Positions 6,671-14,293 of a DNA stretch of 32,072 nt are shown piece by piece (the first letter of the stretch is position 1; each line of letters opens with the position of its first letter). Both the position numbers and the translations under genes were made by a program. The notes beneath the pieces are model-generated. The model worked only from the letters and a program-made list of their open reading frames with translations. It had not been told where the DNA came from and made no database searches. Source of the DNA: an uncultured Lachnospiraceae bacterium (GTDB lineage Bacteria > Bacillota > Clostridia > Lachnospirales > Lachnospiraceae); assembly GCA_910588845.1 (NCBI GenBank), contig CAJURU010000032.1, positions 1-32,072 of the forward strand. Direction: 5' to 3'.

Positions 6671-7864
6671 ATGAACAACAAAGAATGGAAAATATTCTTA
6701 ATCAAACGCTTCCTCTTAATTCTCTTTCTGGTGAGCATGAGTGAACGGCTGCTGAATGGGATTTATGAGGAAGCAGTATTTCCCTGGTTGTCTGATTATC
6801 TGCATATTGAATTTTTTACAGCGGGGCTGGAGAGCGGGCAGAGCATCAGTGCGCTGTGCCGTGGAGGGTTGTATCTTGCCGTTATGGGAATCTGCAATCA
6901 GCTGCCGGACGTGGCAGGATTTGCTTTGCGTACATTTGGCGAGCAGTTGGCAGGGAGTGTAATGACTGGTAAAATCTCCAGTCAGACGTTGCAGATGAAT
7001 CCGGGGCAGAGGAATTTTTTTATCCTGGGGATGATTGCGCTGACGGTGCTGATTCTTTTGACTTTGCTGCTGCCTTATGTGCTTGCGGCAATTGTGTTCG
7101 GTCAGACGGTAAGCGTACAGATCCAGCGCATGGAGGAGCAGGAGCGGCAGCAGAAGGCAGAGTATGACAGCAGGAGGAATCTACTTTTGTCAGATGTGGC
7201 GCATGATTTAAAGACTCCTATGACAACGGTGGCGGGGTATGCCAAAGCGTTGGTGGAACAAGGGGAGCAGGAAGAAGGGATTCCCAGAGAAAAACAGCGG
7301 GAATATTTGGAGGCAATTTATAATAAATCTATGCAAATGAGCGGGCTTTTAAGCTTTCTATTTGAATATGTAAAGCTGGAAAGCGAAGGGTTTAAGCTCA
7401 ATAAAACCAAGATAGACATATTTGAACTGCTGCGGGAATGTGTGGCGGGAATGTATATGGATTTTGAGGAAAAAGGCATGGAGATCCTGCCGCTGATTCC
7501 CGAAGAGGAGGTATTTCTGGAAGTGGATGCGGTGCAGTTCCATCGAGTTATCAATAATCTTTTGAGCAACGCGCTTCGCCATAACAATCCGGGAACCAAG
7601 GTGTGGGTTATGGCAGAGGCGGAGGATGATGAGATTATAATACGTGTGTGTGACAGCGGGGCGGTGATTCCGCAGGAAACAGCGCGTTATATTTTTGAAC
7701 CTTTTGTGTTGGGGGATGAATCGAGAAACAGCAAAGGAGGCAGCGGGCTGGGACTGAGCATTGCCCACAAAGCTGTTGCCATGCACGGCGGGAGTTTAGT
7801 ATTAGAACAGGGGGAATGGGAGGAGTATACGAAAGCATTTGTGATTCGTCTTTCAGCGGGGTAG
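6671..7864 (+). CDS. Sensor histidine kinase
   Basis: A 397-residue membrane kinase partnering the preceding regulator. Residues about 8-28 form a first hydrophobic segment; an external loop follows to about 115, then a second membrane pass (about 117-147). The phosphoacceptor H178 lies in SDVAHDLKTPMTT. The ATP-binding domain shows the N-box (NNLLSNALRHNN), a G1 box (VCDSGAVIP) and the G2 box (GGSGLGLSIAHKAVAMHGG). The G1 box has D-S-G-A rather than D-x-G-x-G; the second glycine is replaced, which is a modest deviation. No HAMP domain is obvious between the second pass and the dimerisation helix. The signal is unknown. Confidence 0.92.
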   Translation: MNNKEWKIFLIKRFLLILFLVSMSERLLNGIYEEAVFPWLSDYLHIEFFTAGLESGQSISALCRGGLYLAVMGICNQLPDVAGFALRTFGEQLAGSVMTGKISSQTLQMNPGQRNFFILGMIALTVLILLTLLLPYVLAAIVFGQTVSVQIQRMEEQERQQKAEYDSRRNLLLSDVAHDLKTPMTTVAGYAKALVEQGEQEEGIPREKQREYLEAIYNKSMQMSGLLSFLFEYVKLESEGFKLNKTKIDIFELLRECVAGMYMDFEEKGMEILPLIPEEEVFLEVDAVQFHRVINNLLSNALRHNNPGTKVWVMAEAEDDEIIIRVCDSGAVIPQETARYIFEPFVLGDESRNSKGGSGLGLSIAHKAVAMHGGSLVLEQGEWEEYTKAFVIRLSAG

Positions 7865-7890
7865 GAAAAGAGGAGGGACAATGCGGGGAT

Positions 7891-8817
7891 ATGGCAGATT
7901 ATGCAGTCGGCAGCATCATCCGTGATGCCAGGGAACGGCAGAAATATTCTCAGGAGGAGTTGAGCTTTGGAATCTGTACAGCTTCTACATTATCCAGAAT
8001 TGAGAATGGAGTACAAGCGCCGGGGAAAAAGATACTGGAAGCGTTGATGCAGAGGCTGGGAATTGTCGACCGGATATATAACAGTTACCTCACACCGGAA
8101 GAATTGGAGCGTTATGAGACCGAGGAGCGTTTGACCCGCTGTCTGGCTCAAAAAGATTATGGGCAGGCGGAAAAACTTGTGGATATGCTGGAAAAAAAGT
8201 TTGCCGGCATTTCCAAGAAGGAATACAGCTTGAAATTGGAAGAGCAGTATGTCTGTTTTGCAAGGGTGCTCATCTGCAAAAATCAGGGGGAGTGTGCAGA
8301 GTCTGTGTTGGAACAACTCATGGAGGTGATTCGCATGACGATTCCTGATTTTGACGGCATACATATCCGCGCAAGGCTTTTAACGTTCCATGAGATTAGT
8401 ATTTTAAACAACATCGGCTGTGCTTATCATGCTGCCGGCAATGTGTGTGGGGCTCTGCGGCTGTTGTTTGAACTCAAAGAATATATAGAAGAGCATGTTT
8501 TTGGCGGGCAGGAGCTGTCTGTTAAATATTTAATGATTTTGCAGAATTTATCCAGTTGGCTCGGGCAGGAAGGACAGCACCGAGAAGCCCTGGAGCTCTG
8601 CCAGAAAGGGATTGATTATTGCATTGAGTATGGAAAATTGCACACGTTTCCCATGCTGCTGTGTAACAAAGCCTGTGCTCTGGCAGAGTTGGGGCGTAAT
8701 GATGTGTCTAAAGATAATTTTTATCAGAGTGTTGCCGTCTTTCAGGCAATGGGCCAGCGCGAACGCGCGGAACAGGTGAGAAAATACGCCGAAAATCGTT
8801 ACGGCATAAAGGTTTAA
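7891..8817 (+). CDS. HTH (XRE) regulator with TPR-like C-terminal domain
   Basis: About 308 residues. The N-terminal helix-turn-helix (about 5-65) reads GSIIRDARERQKYSQEELSF followed by STLSRIENG, the standard XRE fold. The rest is a helical repeat region with tetratricopeptide character (for example LNNIGCAYHAAGNVCGAL and EALELCQKGIDYC), like the peptide-sensing RRNPP/Rgg group or the helical XRE regulators common in Lachnospiraceae. The ATG at 7891 gives the natural XRE start; AGGAGGG lies 13 bases upstream, a long spacing, and the in-frame codon at 7816 would overlap the kinase gene. It follows the kinase by 26 bases and is probably co-transcribed. It could bind a small peptide; a micro-ORF lies about 100 bases downstream on the opposite strand. 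Confidence 0.85.
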   Translation: MADYAVGSIIRDARERQKYSQEELSFGICTASTLSRIENGVQAPGKKILEALMQRLGIVDRIYNSYLTPEELERYETEERLTRCLAQKDYGQAEKLVDMLEKKFAGISKKEYSLKLEEQYVCFARVLICKNQGECAESVLEQLMEVIRMTIPDFDGIHIRARLLTFHEISILNNIGCAYHAAGNVCGALRLLFELKEYIEEHVFGGQELSVKYLMILQNLSSWLGQEGQHREALELCQKGIDYCIEYGKLHTFPMLLCNKACALAELGRNDVSKDNFYQSVAVFQAMGQRERAEQVRKYAENRYGIKV

Positions 8818-8903
8818 GTGATTGCTTCGCCAACTCAAACAGCCGAAATAAGCGCATATGTACTGCGAACGTATCGGCTGAAACGGTGATTGCAAAACAG
8901 CCG
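8818..8903. repeat. Short direct and inverted repeats after the HTH-TPR gene
   Basis: GTGATTGC occurs at 8818-8825 and 8886-8893, each followed by AAACAGCCG (8837-8845 and 8895-8903). Between them CAGCCGA (8840-8846) pairs with TCGGCTG (8874-8880). This could be part of a transcript-end structure or a protein-binding region. No long gene is seen in this gap. Confidence 0.4.
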
Positions 8904-8924
8904 CTGGTGTAATACTTGCTTTAA

Positions 8925-8984
8925 TTAAAAGGTTTCTTCTACATCGCCCAGGAAAAATCCTGTTGCGCTATGATTTTTTTTCAT
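8925..8984 (-). CDS. Candidate 19-residue micro-ORF
   Basis: On the minus strand, ATG at 8984 opens MKKNHSATGFFLGDVEETF and stops at 8925. GGGGAGG (8994-9000) lies nine bases ahead, an ideal Shine-Dalgarno sequence and spacing. That ribosome binding site is entirely inside the 3' arm of a perfect 12-bp hairpin, so translation could be gated by folding. There is no signal peptide. It lies downstream of the ABC permease on the same strand and beside the HTH-TPR regulator on the other. It may be a peptide signal, a leader peptide or a chance ORF. I do not recognise the peptide. Confidence 0.3.
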   Translation of the reverse strand: MKKNHSATGFFLGDVEETF

Positions 8985-8993
8985 TGCAGAACA

Positions 8994-9025
8994 CCTCCCC
9001 TCTATGCAGGATTATAGAGGGGAGG
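8994..9025. terminator. Perfect 12-bp hairpin between convergent operons
   Basis: CCTCCCCTCTAT (8994-9005) pairs exactly with ATAGAGGGGAGG (9014-9025) around an eight-base loop. On the plus strand CGTTTATTTTA follows, giving a reasonable terminator for the HTH-TPR operon. On the minus strand the 3' arm is a strong Shine-Dalgarno sequence for the micro-ORF and no T-run follows. Confidence 0.65.
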
Positions 9026-9125
9026 CGTTTATTTTACTATGCGGTTTTGAGAAAAGAATATTATGCGTCATATCGCATAGTGTGGAATAAGAAATGGTGA
9101 TAAAATAAATAATTTATGCGTGCAA

Positions 9126-9956
9126 TCAGTCCAGATTTACCTTACGGTTCATCAGTACCCGGCAGATGATATAGAATGCAATGCCCACAGCGAGATAGAT
9201 AATGCTCATCATGGGGAATGCCATACGAAGCGTTTCAGACAGGAAATTAGTCGTAAATTCCTCGTCTGTAGTATTACTCAGGGTGATGAATTCAGGAACC
9301 ATCATAGCGACGGAAGTAATGATCTGGATTACCACATAAATGCCGAAGTAGAAGGCGACGGACGCCGCGAGTTTATTCCGTTCCATCTGCTGTCCGAGCA
9401 GGATGCTTACATATTCCATCAAAATGGAAGAAAAGGCGCTCAAAATTAATAGTGCCAGCATCCAGAGCAGAAATGTTGGCAATGGATAACCGAAAATATC
9501 TGCAAAGGAGGCAGATGGGTCAAGGTTTATATTGATGGTGTCAACGTTTATATTGGTGGATGCCTGATGGAAGCCGGCAGCAAATCCCAGAGCCATGAAG
9601 GACAAGGTGGTAAGCAGGCTGTTTAAGCCGAACCAGGAGCATCCGACGATGAGTTTGGAGTGGAACAATTGCATCGGGGTAACAGGAAGCGTATGCATCA
9701 GATAGCCCTCAGCAGTATACAAGTTCTTATAAAAGCGCACATAAATATAAATGATCGTCACAGAAGAAAATGTTAATATGGAGAGTATATAGAGAATTAA
9801 CAATGGAACAGCGAAAAAGATCGACGCCTCGGAATCAAAAATACTGGTACTCAGCATAGAGCACCCTAAAATAGTCAGCACAATAATTGCCAGATTGATA
9901 GGGAGAAGCAGCCGGCTGGTGTCTTTCCATTCGTATTTTAAAAGCTTCTTTAACAT
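9126..9956 (-). CDS. ABC-2 type transporter permease
   Basis: A 276-residue integral membrane protein starting MLKKLLKYEWKDTSR, the usual cytoplasmic lead-in of ABC-2 type permeases. About six membrane segments are visible (about 20-40, 47-75, 105-128, 157-180, 198-220 and 245-268). An extracellular Asn-rich loop lies near 130-150. GGGAGG sits seven bases before the ATG, and the gene overlaps the end of the ATPase gene by seven bases, so the pair is translationally linked. With the ATPase it should form an exporter, in the same general arrangement as YtrA-regulated systems that respond to cell-wall antibiotics. The substrate is unknown. Confidence 0.88.
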   Translation of the reverse strand: MLKKLLKYEWKDTSRLLLPINLAIIVLTILGCSMLSTSIFDSEASIFFAVPLLILYILSILTFSSVTIIYIYVRFYKNLYTAEGYLMHTLPVTPMQLFHSKLIVGCSWFGLNSLLTTLSFMALGFAAGFHQASTNINVDTININLDPSASFADIFGYPLPTFLLWMLALLILSAFSSILMEYVSILLGQQMERNKLAASVAFYFGIYVVIQIITSVAMMVPEFITLSNTTDEEFTTNFLSETLRMAFPMMSIIYLAVGIAFYIICRVLMNRKVNLD

Positions 9957-10645
9957 TTGAATACCTCCCGGAAAATAGTGTCGATAGATTTGTGATCCTG
10001 CTCGCGCAATTCGTCTACCAGAGCGTGGGTGTGCAGCGTGCCGTCCTGGAGAAAGATTACCTCGTCCAGAATGTTCCCAATATCTGAAATTAAATGGGTA
10101 GAAATCAGGATAGAGGCATTTTCATCATAATTTGACAGAATCGTATCTAAGATATAATCTCTTGCAGCAGGGTCTACGCCGGCAAGGGGCTCATCGAGAA
10201 TGTAGAGGCTTGCGTGGCGGCTCATCACCAGGATGAGCTGTACTTTCTCCTGTGTGCCTTTTGACAGCGTTTTTAGCTTCTGGCGCGGATTAATCTGTAA
10301 TTTTGCCATCATATCGTAGGCGCGCAGTGAGTCAAAATCTTCATAGAAGTCTGCGAAAAAATCAATGATGTCCTGCACGCGTATATTTTTATTTAAGTAG
10401 GTGTGGTCCGGCAGGTAAGAAATCATGCTTTTACTGGCGGGACCGATAGGTTCTTCCTTGACGTATACCGTGCCGGAGGTGGGGGATAAAAGGCCTGTAA
10501 TCAGTTTGATTAATGTAGTCTTGCCGCTTCCGTTGGGACCTAAGAGGCCGATGATATGTCCGCCGTCAATTTGCAAACAAATGTCCGAGAGGGCAGTGTG
10601 TTTTCCATATAGTTTGGTAAGATTTTTACATTCTAACAGTGTCAT
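9950..10645 (-). CDS. ABC transporter ATP-binding protein
   Basis: About 231 residues from the ATG at 10645, chosen because AAAGGAG lies six bases ahead and the sequence MTLLECKNLTKLYGKHTALSD is the natural family start; the frame is open further upstream but lies inside the GntR gene. Walker A is GLLGPNGSGKTT, the signature is LSKGTQEK (the LSKG variant typical of this exporter subfamily), Walker B is LYILDEPLAGVD and the H-loop is STH. It overlaps the end of the GntR gene by 20 bases and the start of the permease by seven. It powers the adjoining permease. Confidence 0.93.
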   Translation of the reverse strand: MTLLECKNLTKLYGKHTALSDICLQIDGGHIIGLLGPNGSGKTTLIKLITGLLSPTSGTVYVKEEPIGPASKSMISYLPDHTYLNKNIRVQDIIDFFADFYEDFDSLRAYDMMAKLQINPRQKLKTLSKGTQEKVQLILVMSRHASLYILDEPLAGVDPAARDYILDTILSNYDENASILISTHLISDIGNILDEVIFLQDGTLHTHALVDELREQDHKSIDTIFREVFKC

Positions 10646-11012
10646 GGCTGTCTCCTTTGATAATTTCTGAAATGAGGGAGATGACTTCCTCATCCTGTAT
10701 TCCAAGTCTCTGCATGTTATCTAAAAATTGTGTCACGATATCCTTGGCAAGCGTTTTTTTCAGGTTTGTAATCATAGCCGCATCCTCCGTAATGTATCGT
10801 CCGCTGGTTCTCCGGGAATAAACAAGCCCGGTACGCTCAAGCTCGGAGAGCGCTTTTTGCATCGTGTTAGGGTTCACGGATGCGTTCTGGGCAAGTTCCC
10901 GCACAGAGGGCAGTTTATCTCCTGGGGCGTATAGGCCGGAAATGATGTCCATCTGGATTTTTTCAATGATTTGGATAAAAATAGGCCGGTCAGAATCCAA
11001 ATTCCATGGCAT
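10626..11012 (-). CDS. GntR-family repressor, YtrA type
   Basis: A 128-residue regulator. The winged helix (about 10-75) has RPIFIQIIEKIQMDIISGLY, then PGDKLPSVRELA and VNPNTMQKALSELERTGLVY, a textbook GntR DNA-binding domain. The short helical C-terminus (about 80-125) is that of the YtrA subfamily, which typically represses ABC exporter operons and is not a metabolite-binding domain of the larger type. GAGGTGA lies about five bases before the ATG. It is first in the minus-strand operon with the two ABC genes, and a perfect inverted repeat overlaps its promoter, which fits autorepression. Confidence 0.92.
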   Translation of the reverse strand: MPWNLDSDRPIFIQIIEKIQMDIISGLYAPGDKLPSVRELAQNASVNPNTMQKALSELERTGLVYSRRTSGRYITEDAAMITNLKKTLAKDIVTQFLDNMQRLGIQDEEVISLISEIIKGDSHDTVRM

Positions 11013-11062
11013 TCAATCACCTCGTTTCTGGAATAAGAGGGCGCTGAAAGCGTCCGAGTGTA

Positions 11063-11090
11063 TTATTGTATTAACCTAATGATACAATAA
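11063..11090. promoter_or_regulatory. Likely GntR/YtrA-type operator
   Basis: TTATTGTAT (11063-11071) and ATACAATAA (11082-11090) form a perfect 9-bp inverted repeat with a 10-base centre. One arm covers the -10 box of the GntR promoter. This is the expected place and size for an autorepressor site of the YtrA subfamily. Confidence 0.65.
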
Positions 11091-11112
11091 CGTTTTTGGG
11101 GGAATTTGTCAA
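11084..11112 (-). promoter_or_regulatory. Sigma-A-type promoter of the GntR-ABC operon
   Basis: On the minus strand TTGACA (11107-11112) is followed after exactly 17 bases by TATTGT (11084-11089). The start of transcription would fall near 11077, about 65 bases before the GntR ATG. Confidence 0.7.
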
Positions 11113-11157
11113 GTATATTTTTTAACATTTATGTAATAATTTGAGCAAAAATACTTT

Positions 11158-11347
11158 GAGTTTCCCCATTTTGTAAATTTATAGTTCCAAAAGGTTTCCA
11201 TCACAAAATGATGGAAACACTTTGCACATAAAAGTGCTATGGAAAGCTAGCTTTCCAGACACTTTTTGTGCAAGATGTCTATGCTGCCGAAGGCAGCAAG
11301 ACCTTTTGGTACTAAAATATCACTTATTATAAAAAATGGGGAAACTC
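11158..11347. repeat. 190-bp MITE-like element with cloverleaf-like folding
   Basis: The ends are a perfect 15-bp inverted repeat, GAGTTTCCCCATTTT (11158-11172) and its complement (11333-11347). Inside is a second closing stem, TAGTTCCAAAAGGT (11182-11195) with 11301-11314, one mismatch. Three hairpins branch from it: 11194-11203 with 11209-11218 (10 bp, loop CAAAA); 11222-11236 with 11260-11273, enclosing the palindrome GGAAAGCTAGCTTTCC; and TGCTGCC-GAA-GGCAGCA (11282-11298). No ORF fits. It could be a non-autonomous transposable repeat or a structured RNA; both strands fold alike. No clean target duplication was found. No second copy was noticed in the window. Confidence 0.75.
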
Positions 11348-11361
11348 GAAAAAAATACCTC

Positions 11362-11390
11362 TTGTAATAAACAGAAAATTTCGTTACAAT
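11362..11390 (+). promoter_or_regulatory. Promoter of the comEA-signalling-comEC run
   Basis: TTGTAA (11362-11367), a 17-base spacer and TACAAT (11385-11390) form a good vegetative promoter about 63 bases before the first gene. It lies immediately after the structured repeat. Confidence 0.65.
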
Positions 11391-11452
11391 AGAAGAGATT
11401 CGTGAAATAAGACTTTTCTCATCCCGCAATCGTTCAGAAAGGTGGGAAAAGT

Positions 11453-12139
11453 TTGAAAGATATGAAAAAAGTAATCTGTATATTAATATTTGTTATCCTT
11501 GCCGCCGGATGTGCAGGGCAGGGGATGCAGGAAGATGGACTGCTCATTTCAAAGTCGGGAAATGGAGCGCAGAAAGAGGGTGTTACGGCTACAGGCGAGG
11601 TTGATCCAGCTTATGGTACAGAGGAAGCAGTAAAAAGTATCGATGATGAAGCAGGTTCAGACGATTTGCCAGACAGTAAGGCCGGGTCTTTAGTATCTAT
11701 GATTTATGTCCAGGTGGCAGGCGCCGTGCATAAGCCCGGAGTTTATAAATTGCCGGAGGGAAGCCGTGTGTTCCAGGCATTAGAGCTTGCCGGAGGCGTG
11801 ACCGCAGATGCGCAATTAAAATCGCTCAACCAGGCAGCGCCCGTGTCGGACGGTGAAATGATCTGGGTGATGACTGTCGAGGAGGCGGCTGCCCAGCCCG
11901 TTCAGATGGGAGAAACGTCTGGGAATGGCAGCGAAGGAGAAGATGGAAAAGTCAACCTCAACACTGCCACGAAAGAAGAGCTCATGGAACTTCCAGGCAT
12001 CGGGGCTGCCAAGGCGGCGAGTATCTTAGCGTATCGCGAGGCGAACGGCAGTTTTACAAAGATTGAGGATTTGATGAAAATAGAAGGGATCAAAGAAGGC
12101 GTTTTCTCTAAAATTGAGGATTACGTCATAGTTCAATGA
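11453..12139 (+). CDS. ComEA-like DNA-binding lipoprotein
   Basis: A 228-residue exported protein. The N-terminus has a hydrophobic stretch and a lipobox ending in LAAGC (C20), so it is probably lipid-anchored. The linker (about 25-80) is acidic. A SLBB domain follows (about 83-140: IYVQVAGAVHKPGVYKLPEG), then paired helix-hairpin-helix motifs (about 168-228: VNLNTATKEELMELPGIGAA and FTKIEDLMKIEGIKEG). ComEA captures double-stranded DNA outside the membrane and hands it to the ComEC channel, whose gene lies five genes down in the same run. TTG at 11453 has AAAGGTGGG six bases ahead; ATG at 11462 is the alternative. The lipid anchor differs from the single-pass anchor of Bacillus ComEA. Confidence 0.88.
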   Translation: MKDMKKVICILIFVILAAGCAGQGMQEDGLLISKSGNGAQKEGVTATGEVDPAYGTEEAVKSIDDEAGSDDLPDSKAGSLVSMIYVQVAGAVHKPGVYKLPEGSRVFQALELAGGVTADAQLKSLNQAAPVSDGEMIWVMTVEEAAAQPVQMGETSGNGSEGEDGKVNLNTATKEELMELPGIGAAKAASILAYREANGSFTKIEDLMKIEGIKEGVFSKIEDYVIVQ

Positions 12140-12148
12140 GGTGAAATG

Positions 12149-12838
12149 ATGGCAAAAAAGGTTCTTGTAGTCGATGATGAGAAATTGATAGTGAAAGGAA
12201 TCCGTTTCAGCTTGGAGCAGGATGGGATGGAAGTGGACTGCGCCTATGATGGAGAGGAAGCGCTCAGGCTTGCAACAGAAAACACCTATGACATGATACT
12301 CCTGGATATTATGCTGCCTAAAATGGATGGTTTTGACGTGTGCCAGCAAATTCGGGAATTCTCGACAGTGCCCATTGTCATGTTGACCGCAAAGGGAGAT
12401 GATATGGATAAGATTCTCGGGCTGGAATACGGTGCGGACGACTACATTACGAAGCCGTTCAATATTCTTGAGGTGAAGGCGCGGATTAAAGCGATTATGA
12501 GAAGGACTGCTCCCAAGCAGAAGAAAGAGGAGAATGTTCATATTGTGGAGAACGGCGATTTGCGTCTGGATTGTGAAAGCCGCCGTCTGTTTATTTTAGG
12601 AAAAGAAATTAATGTTACGGCGAGGGAATTTGATTTGCTGGCGATTCTGGTATTGAATCCGAACAAGGTTTATAGCCGGGAGAAACTTTTGAGCCTTGTA
12701 TGGGGTTCTGAGTATCCGGGGGATGTCCGTACGGTTGATGTGCATGTGCGGCGCCTGCGGGAGAAGATTGAGGCGAAACCGAGCGATCCTAAGTATGTGC
12801 ATACGAAATGGGGCGTTGGTTACTATTACCAGAATTAG
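12149..12838 (+). CDS. OmpR-family response regulator
   Basis: About 229 residues. The receiver has D9-D10, the phospho-acceptor D53 in LLDIMLPKMDG and the lysine in ITKPF. The winged helix has VTAREFDLLAILVLNPNKVY and the ending HTKWGVGYYY. ATG at 12149 is preferred over the one three bases earlier because GAGGTGA then has workable spacing. Ten bases separate it from the ComEA-like gene and the kinase follows by 27 bases. In overall style it resembles the WalR/PhoP group that governs cell-wall and envelope genes. Being inside a run from comEA to comEC, it may control or respond to envelope changes linked with DNA uptake, which is inference. Confidence 0.93.
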   Translation: MAKKVLVVDDEKLIVKGIRFSLEQDGMEVDCAYDGEEALRLATENTYDMILLDIMLPKMDGFDVCQQIREFSTVPIVMLTAKGDDMDKILGLEYGADDYITKPFNILEVKARIKAIMRRTAPKQKKEENVHIVENGDLRLDCESRRLFILGKEINVTAREFDLLAILVLNPNKVYSREKLLSLVWGSEYPGDVRTVDVHVRRLREKIEAKPSDPKYVHTKWGVGYYYQN

Positions 12839-12865
12839 CAAAGCTGGAAGGACAGCGAAGAAAAG

Positions 12866-14293
12866 ATGAAGAAATTAAAGTTTATTCACAGCCTGAAATT
12901 CAGGCTGTTCTTGCTTATTGCATTGATTGGAATCCTCCCCAGTATTGTGTTGCGTGTGGGGATTCTTACGACTTATGAGAATCGCGCTGTTTCCAACCGC
13001 AGTATTGATATTCTCAGCCAGGCGAAGATACTGGCGAACCAGGTTGTTACTTATAATTATTTGGCTGATTTATCTGAGGAAGTTATCAATGTCCAGTTAG
13101 ATCAGATTTCTAATATTTACGATGGCAGGTTGATGATTATTAACAGCCATTTCCAGATTGTCAAGGACACGTATGGGATTGACACTGGCAAAACGATTAT
13201 CTCAGAGGAAGTCGTTAAGAGTTTTCAGGGCGAAGAAATCAGCAAATATGATCCGGACAGCCGATATATTGAAATGGCGGTTCCCCTAAAGAATAATGAT
13301 ACACAGGAATCACTGGGGGTGATGCTGGTCAGCGTGTCTACCGACAGTATTATGATGAATTACGACTATCTGAAAAAGAATCTCCAGATTATAGAGATGG
13401 TGAATGCCGTTATTATCGTAGCGTTGGCGCTTTTCTGGGCACGTCGCCTGGTACGGCCGTTTAAGAAGATGACGAAATCGTTAGAAGAAATTCAGGCGGA
13501 CGATGAGGACGAAGAGCTGATGATTTCTGACTATACGGAGACGGAAGCTATTTCGGATGCCTTCAACGAAATGTTAGGACGTATGCGTGGAATTGATGAT
13601 TCAAGGCAGGAATTCGTGTCGAACGTCTCTCATGAACTCAAGACTCCGCTGACGTCGATGAAAGTGTTGGCAGATTCCTTGCTGGGACAGGAGGACGTGC
13701 CGGTAGAATTATATAAGGAATTCATGAGCGATATCGCAGAGGAGATTGAGCGGGAAAATAAAATTATCAACGATTTGTTGTCATTGGTTAAGATGGATAA
13801 AGCAGCGGGCGGACTGAATATTTCGGTAGTAAATATCAATGAACTGTTGGAGATGATTATGAAACGTCTGCGCCCGATTGCCGAGAAGCAGAACATAGAG
13901 CTTGTGTTAGAAAGCTTTCGTCCGGTCAGCGCTGAGATTGATGAGGTCAAGTTGTCTCTGGCGCTCAACAATCTGGTGGAAAATGCTATTAAGTATAACA
14001 GGAAAGATGGGTGGGTACACGTATCTCTGAATGCTGACCACAAATATTTCTTTGTTCGCGTGGAAGATTCCGGTATTGGTATACCAGAAGAATATCTGGA
14101 ACATATTTATGAGAGGTTTTTCCGTGTTGACAAATCTCACTCGAGAGAGATTGGCGGGACAGGATTGGGCCTTGCCATTACTAGAAACGCCGTGTTAATG
14201 CATCGTGGAGCAATCAAAGCGCACAGCAAAGAGGGGGAAGGCACAGTGTTCACAGTCCGTATCCCATTGAATTATATTGGAGGAATTGCATGA
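12866..14293 (+). CDS. Sensor histidine kinase with extracellular sensor and HAMP
   Basis: A 475-residue WalK/PhoR-like kinase. Membrane segment 1 lies at about 11-31. An extracellular sensor of about 140 residues follows (Cache/PAS-like, with DGRLMIINSHFQIVKDTYG), then segment 2 at about 172-192 and a HAMP region (RRLVRPFKKMTKSLEEIQAD). The phospho-acceptor is H256 in SNVSHELKTPLTS. The ATP domain has NNLVENAIKYN, VEDSGIGIPEE and GGTGLGLAITRNAV. All catalytic boxes are intact. The stop overlaps the ATG of the GerMN lipoprotein by four bases, which argues that kinase and lipoprotein are made together; the lipoprotein could act as an extracellular partner. Confidence 0.94.
   Translation: MKKLKFIHSLKFRLFLLIALIGILPSIVLRVGILTTYENRAVSNRSIDILSQAKILANQVVTYNYLADLSEEVINVQLDQISNIYDGRLMIINSHFQIVKDTYGIDTGKTIISEEVVKSFQGEEISKYDPDSRYIEMAVPLKNNDTQESLGVMLVSVSTDSIMMNYDYLKKNLQIIEMVNAVIIVALALFWARRLVRPFKKMTKSLEEIQADDEDEELMISDYTETEAISDAFNEMLGRMRGIDDSRQEFVSNVSHELKTPLTSMKVLADSLLGQEDVPVELYKEFMSDIAEEIERENKIINDLLSLVKMDKAAGGLNISVVNINELLEMIMKRLRPIAEKQNIELVLESFRPVSAEIDEVKLSLALNNLVENAIKYNRKDGWVHVSLNADHKYFFVRVEDSGIGIPEEYLEHIYERFFRVDKSHSREIGGTGLGLAITRNAVLMHRGAIKAHSKEGEGTVFTVRIPLNYIGGIA

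Noticed and set aside
7358..7786. 142-codon minus-strand ORF inside the kinase gene
   Set aside because: It is a shadow of the ATP-binding domain of the kinase; composition is not protein-like.
12026..12541. 171-codon minus-strand ORF across the comEA/regulator boundary
   Set aside because: It runs through two well supported genes on the other strand and has no recognisable protein features.
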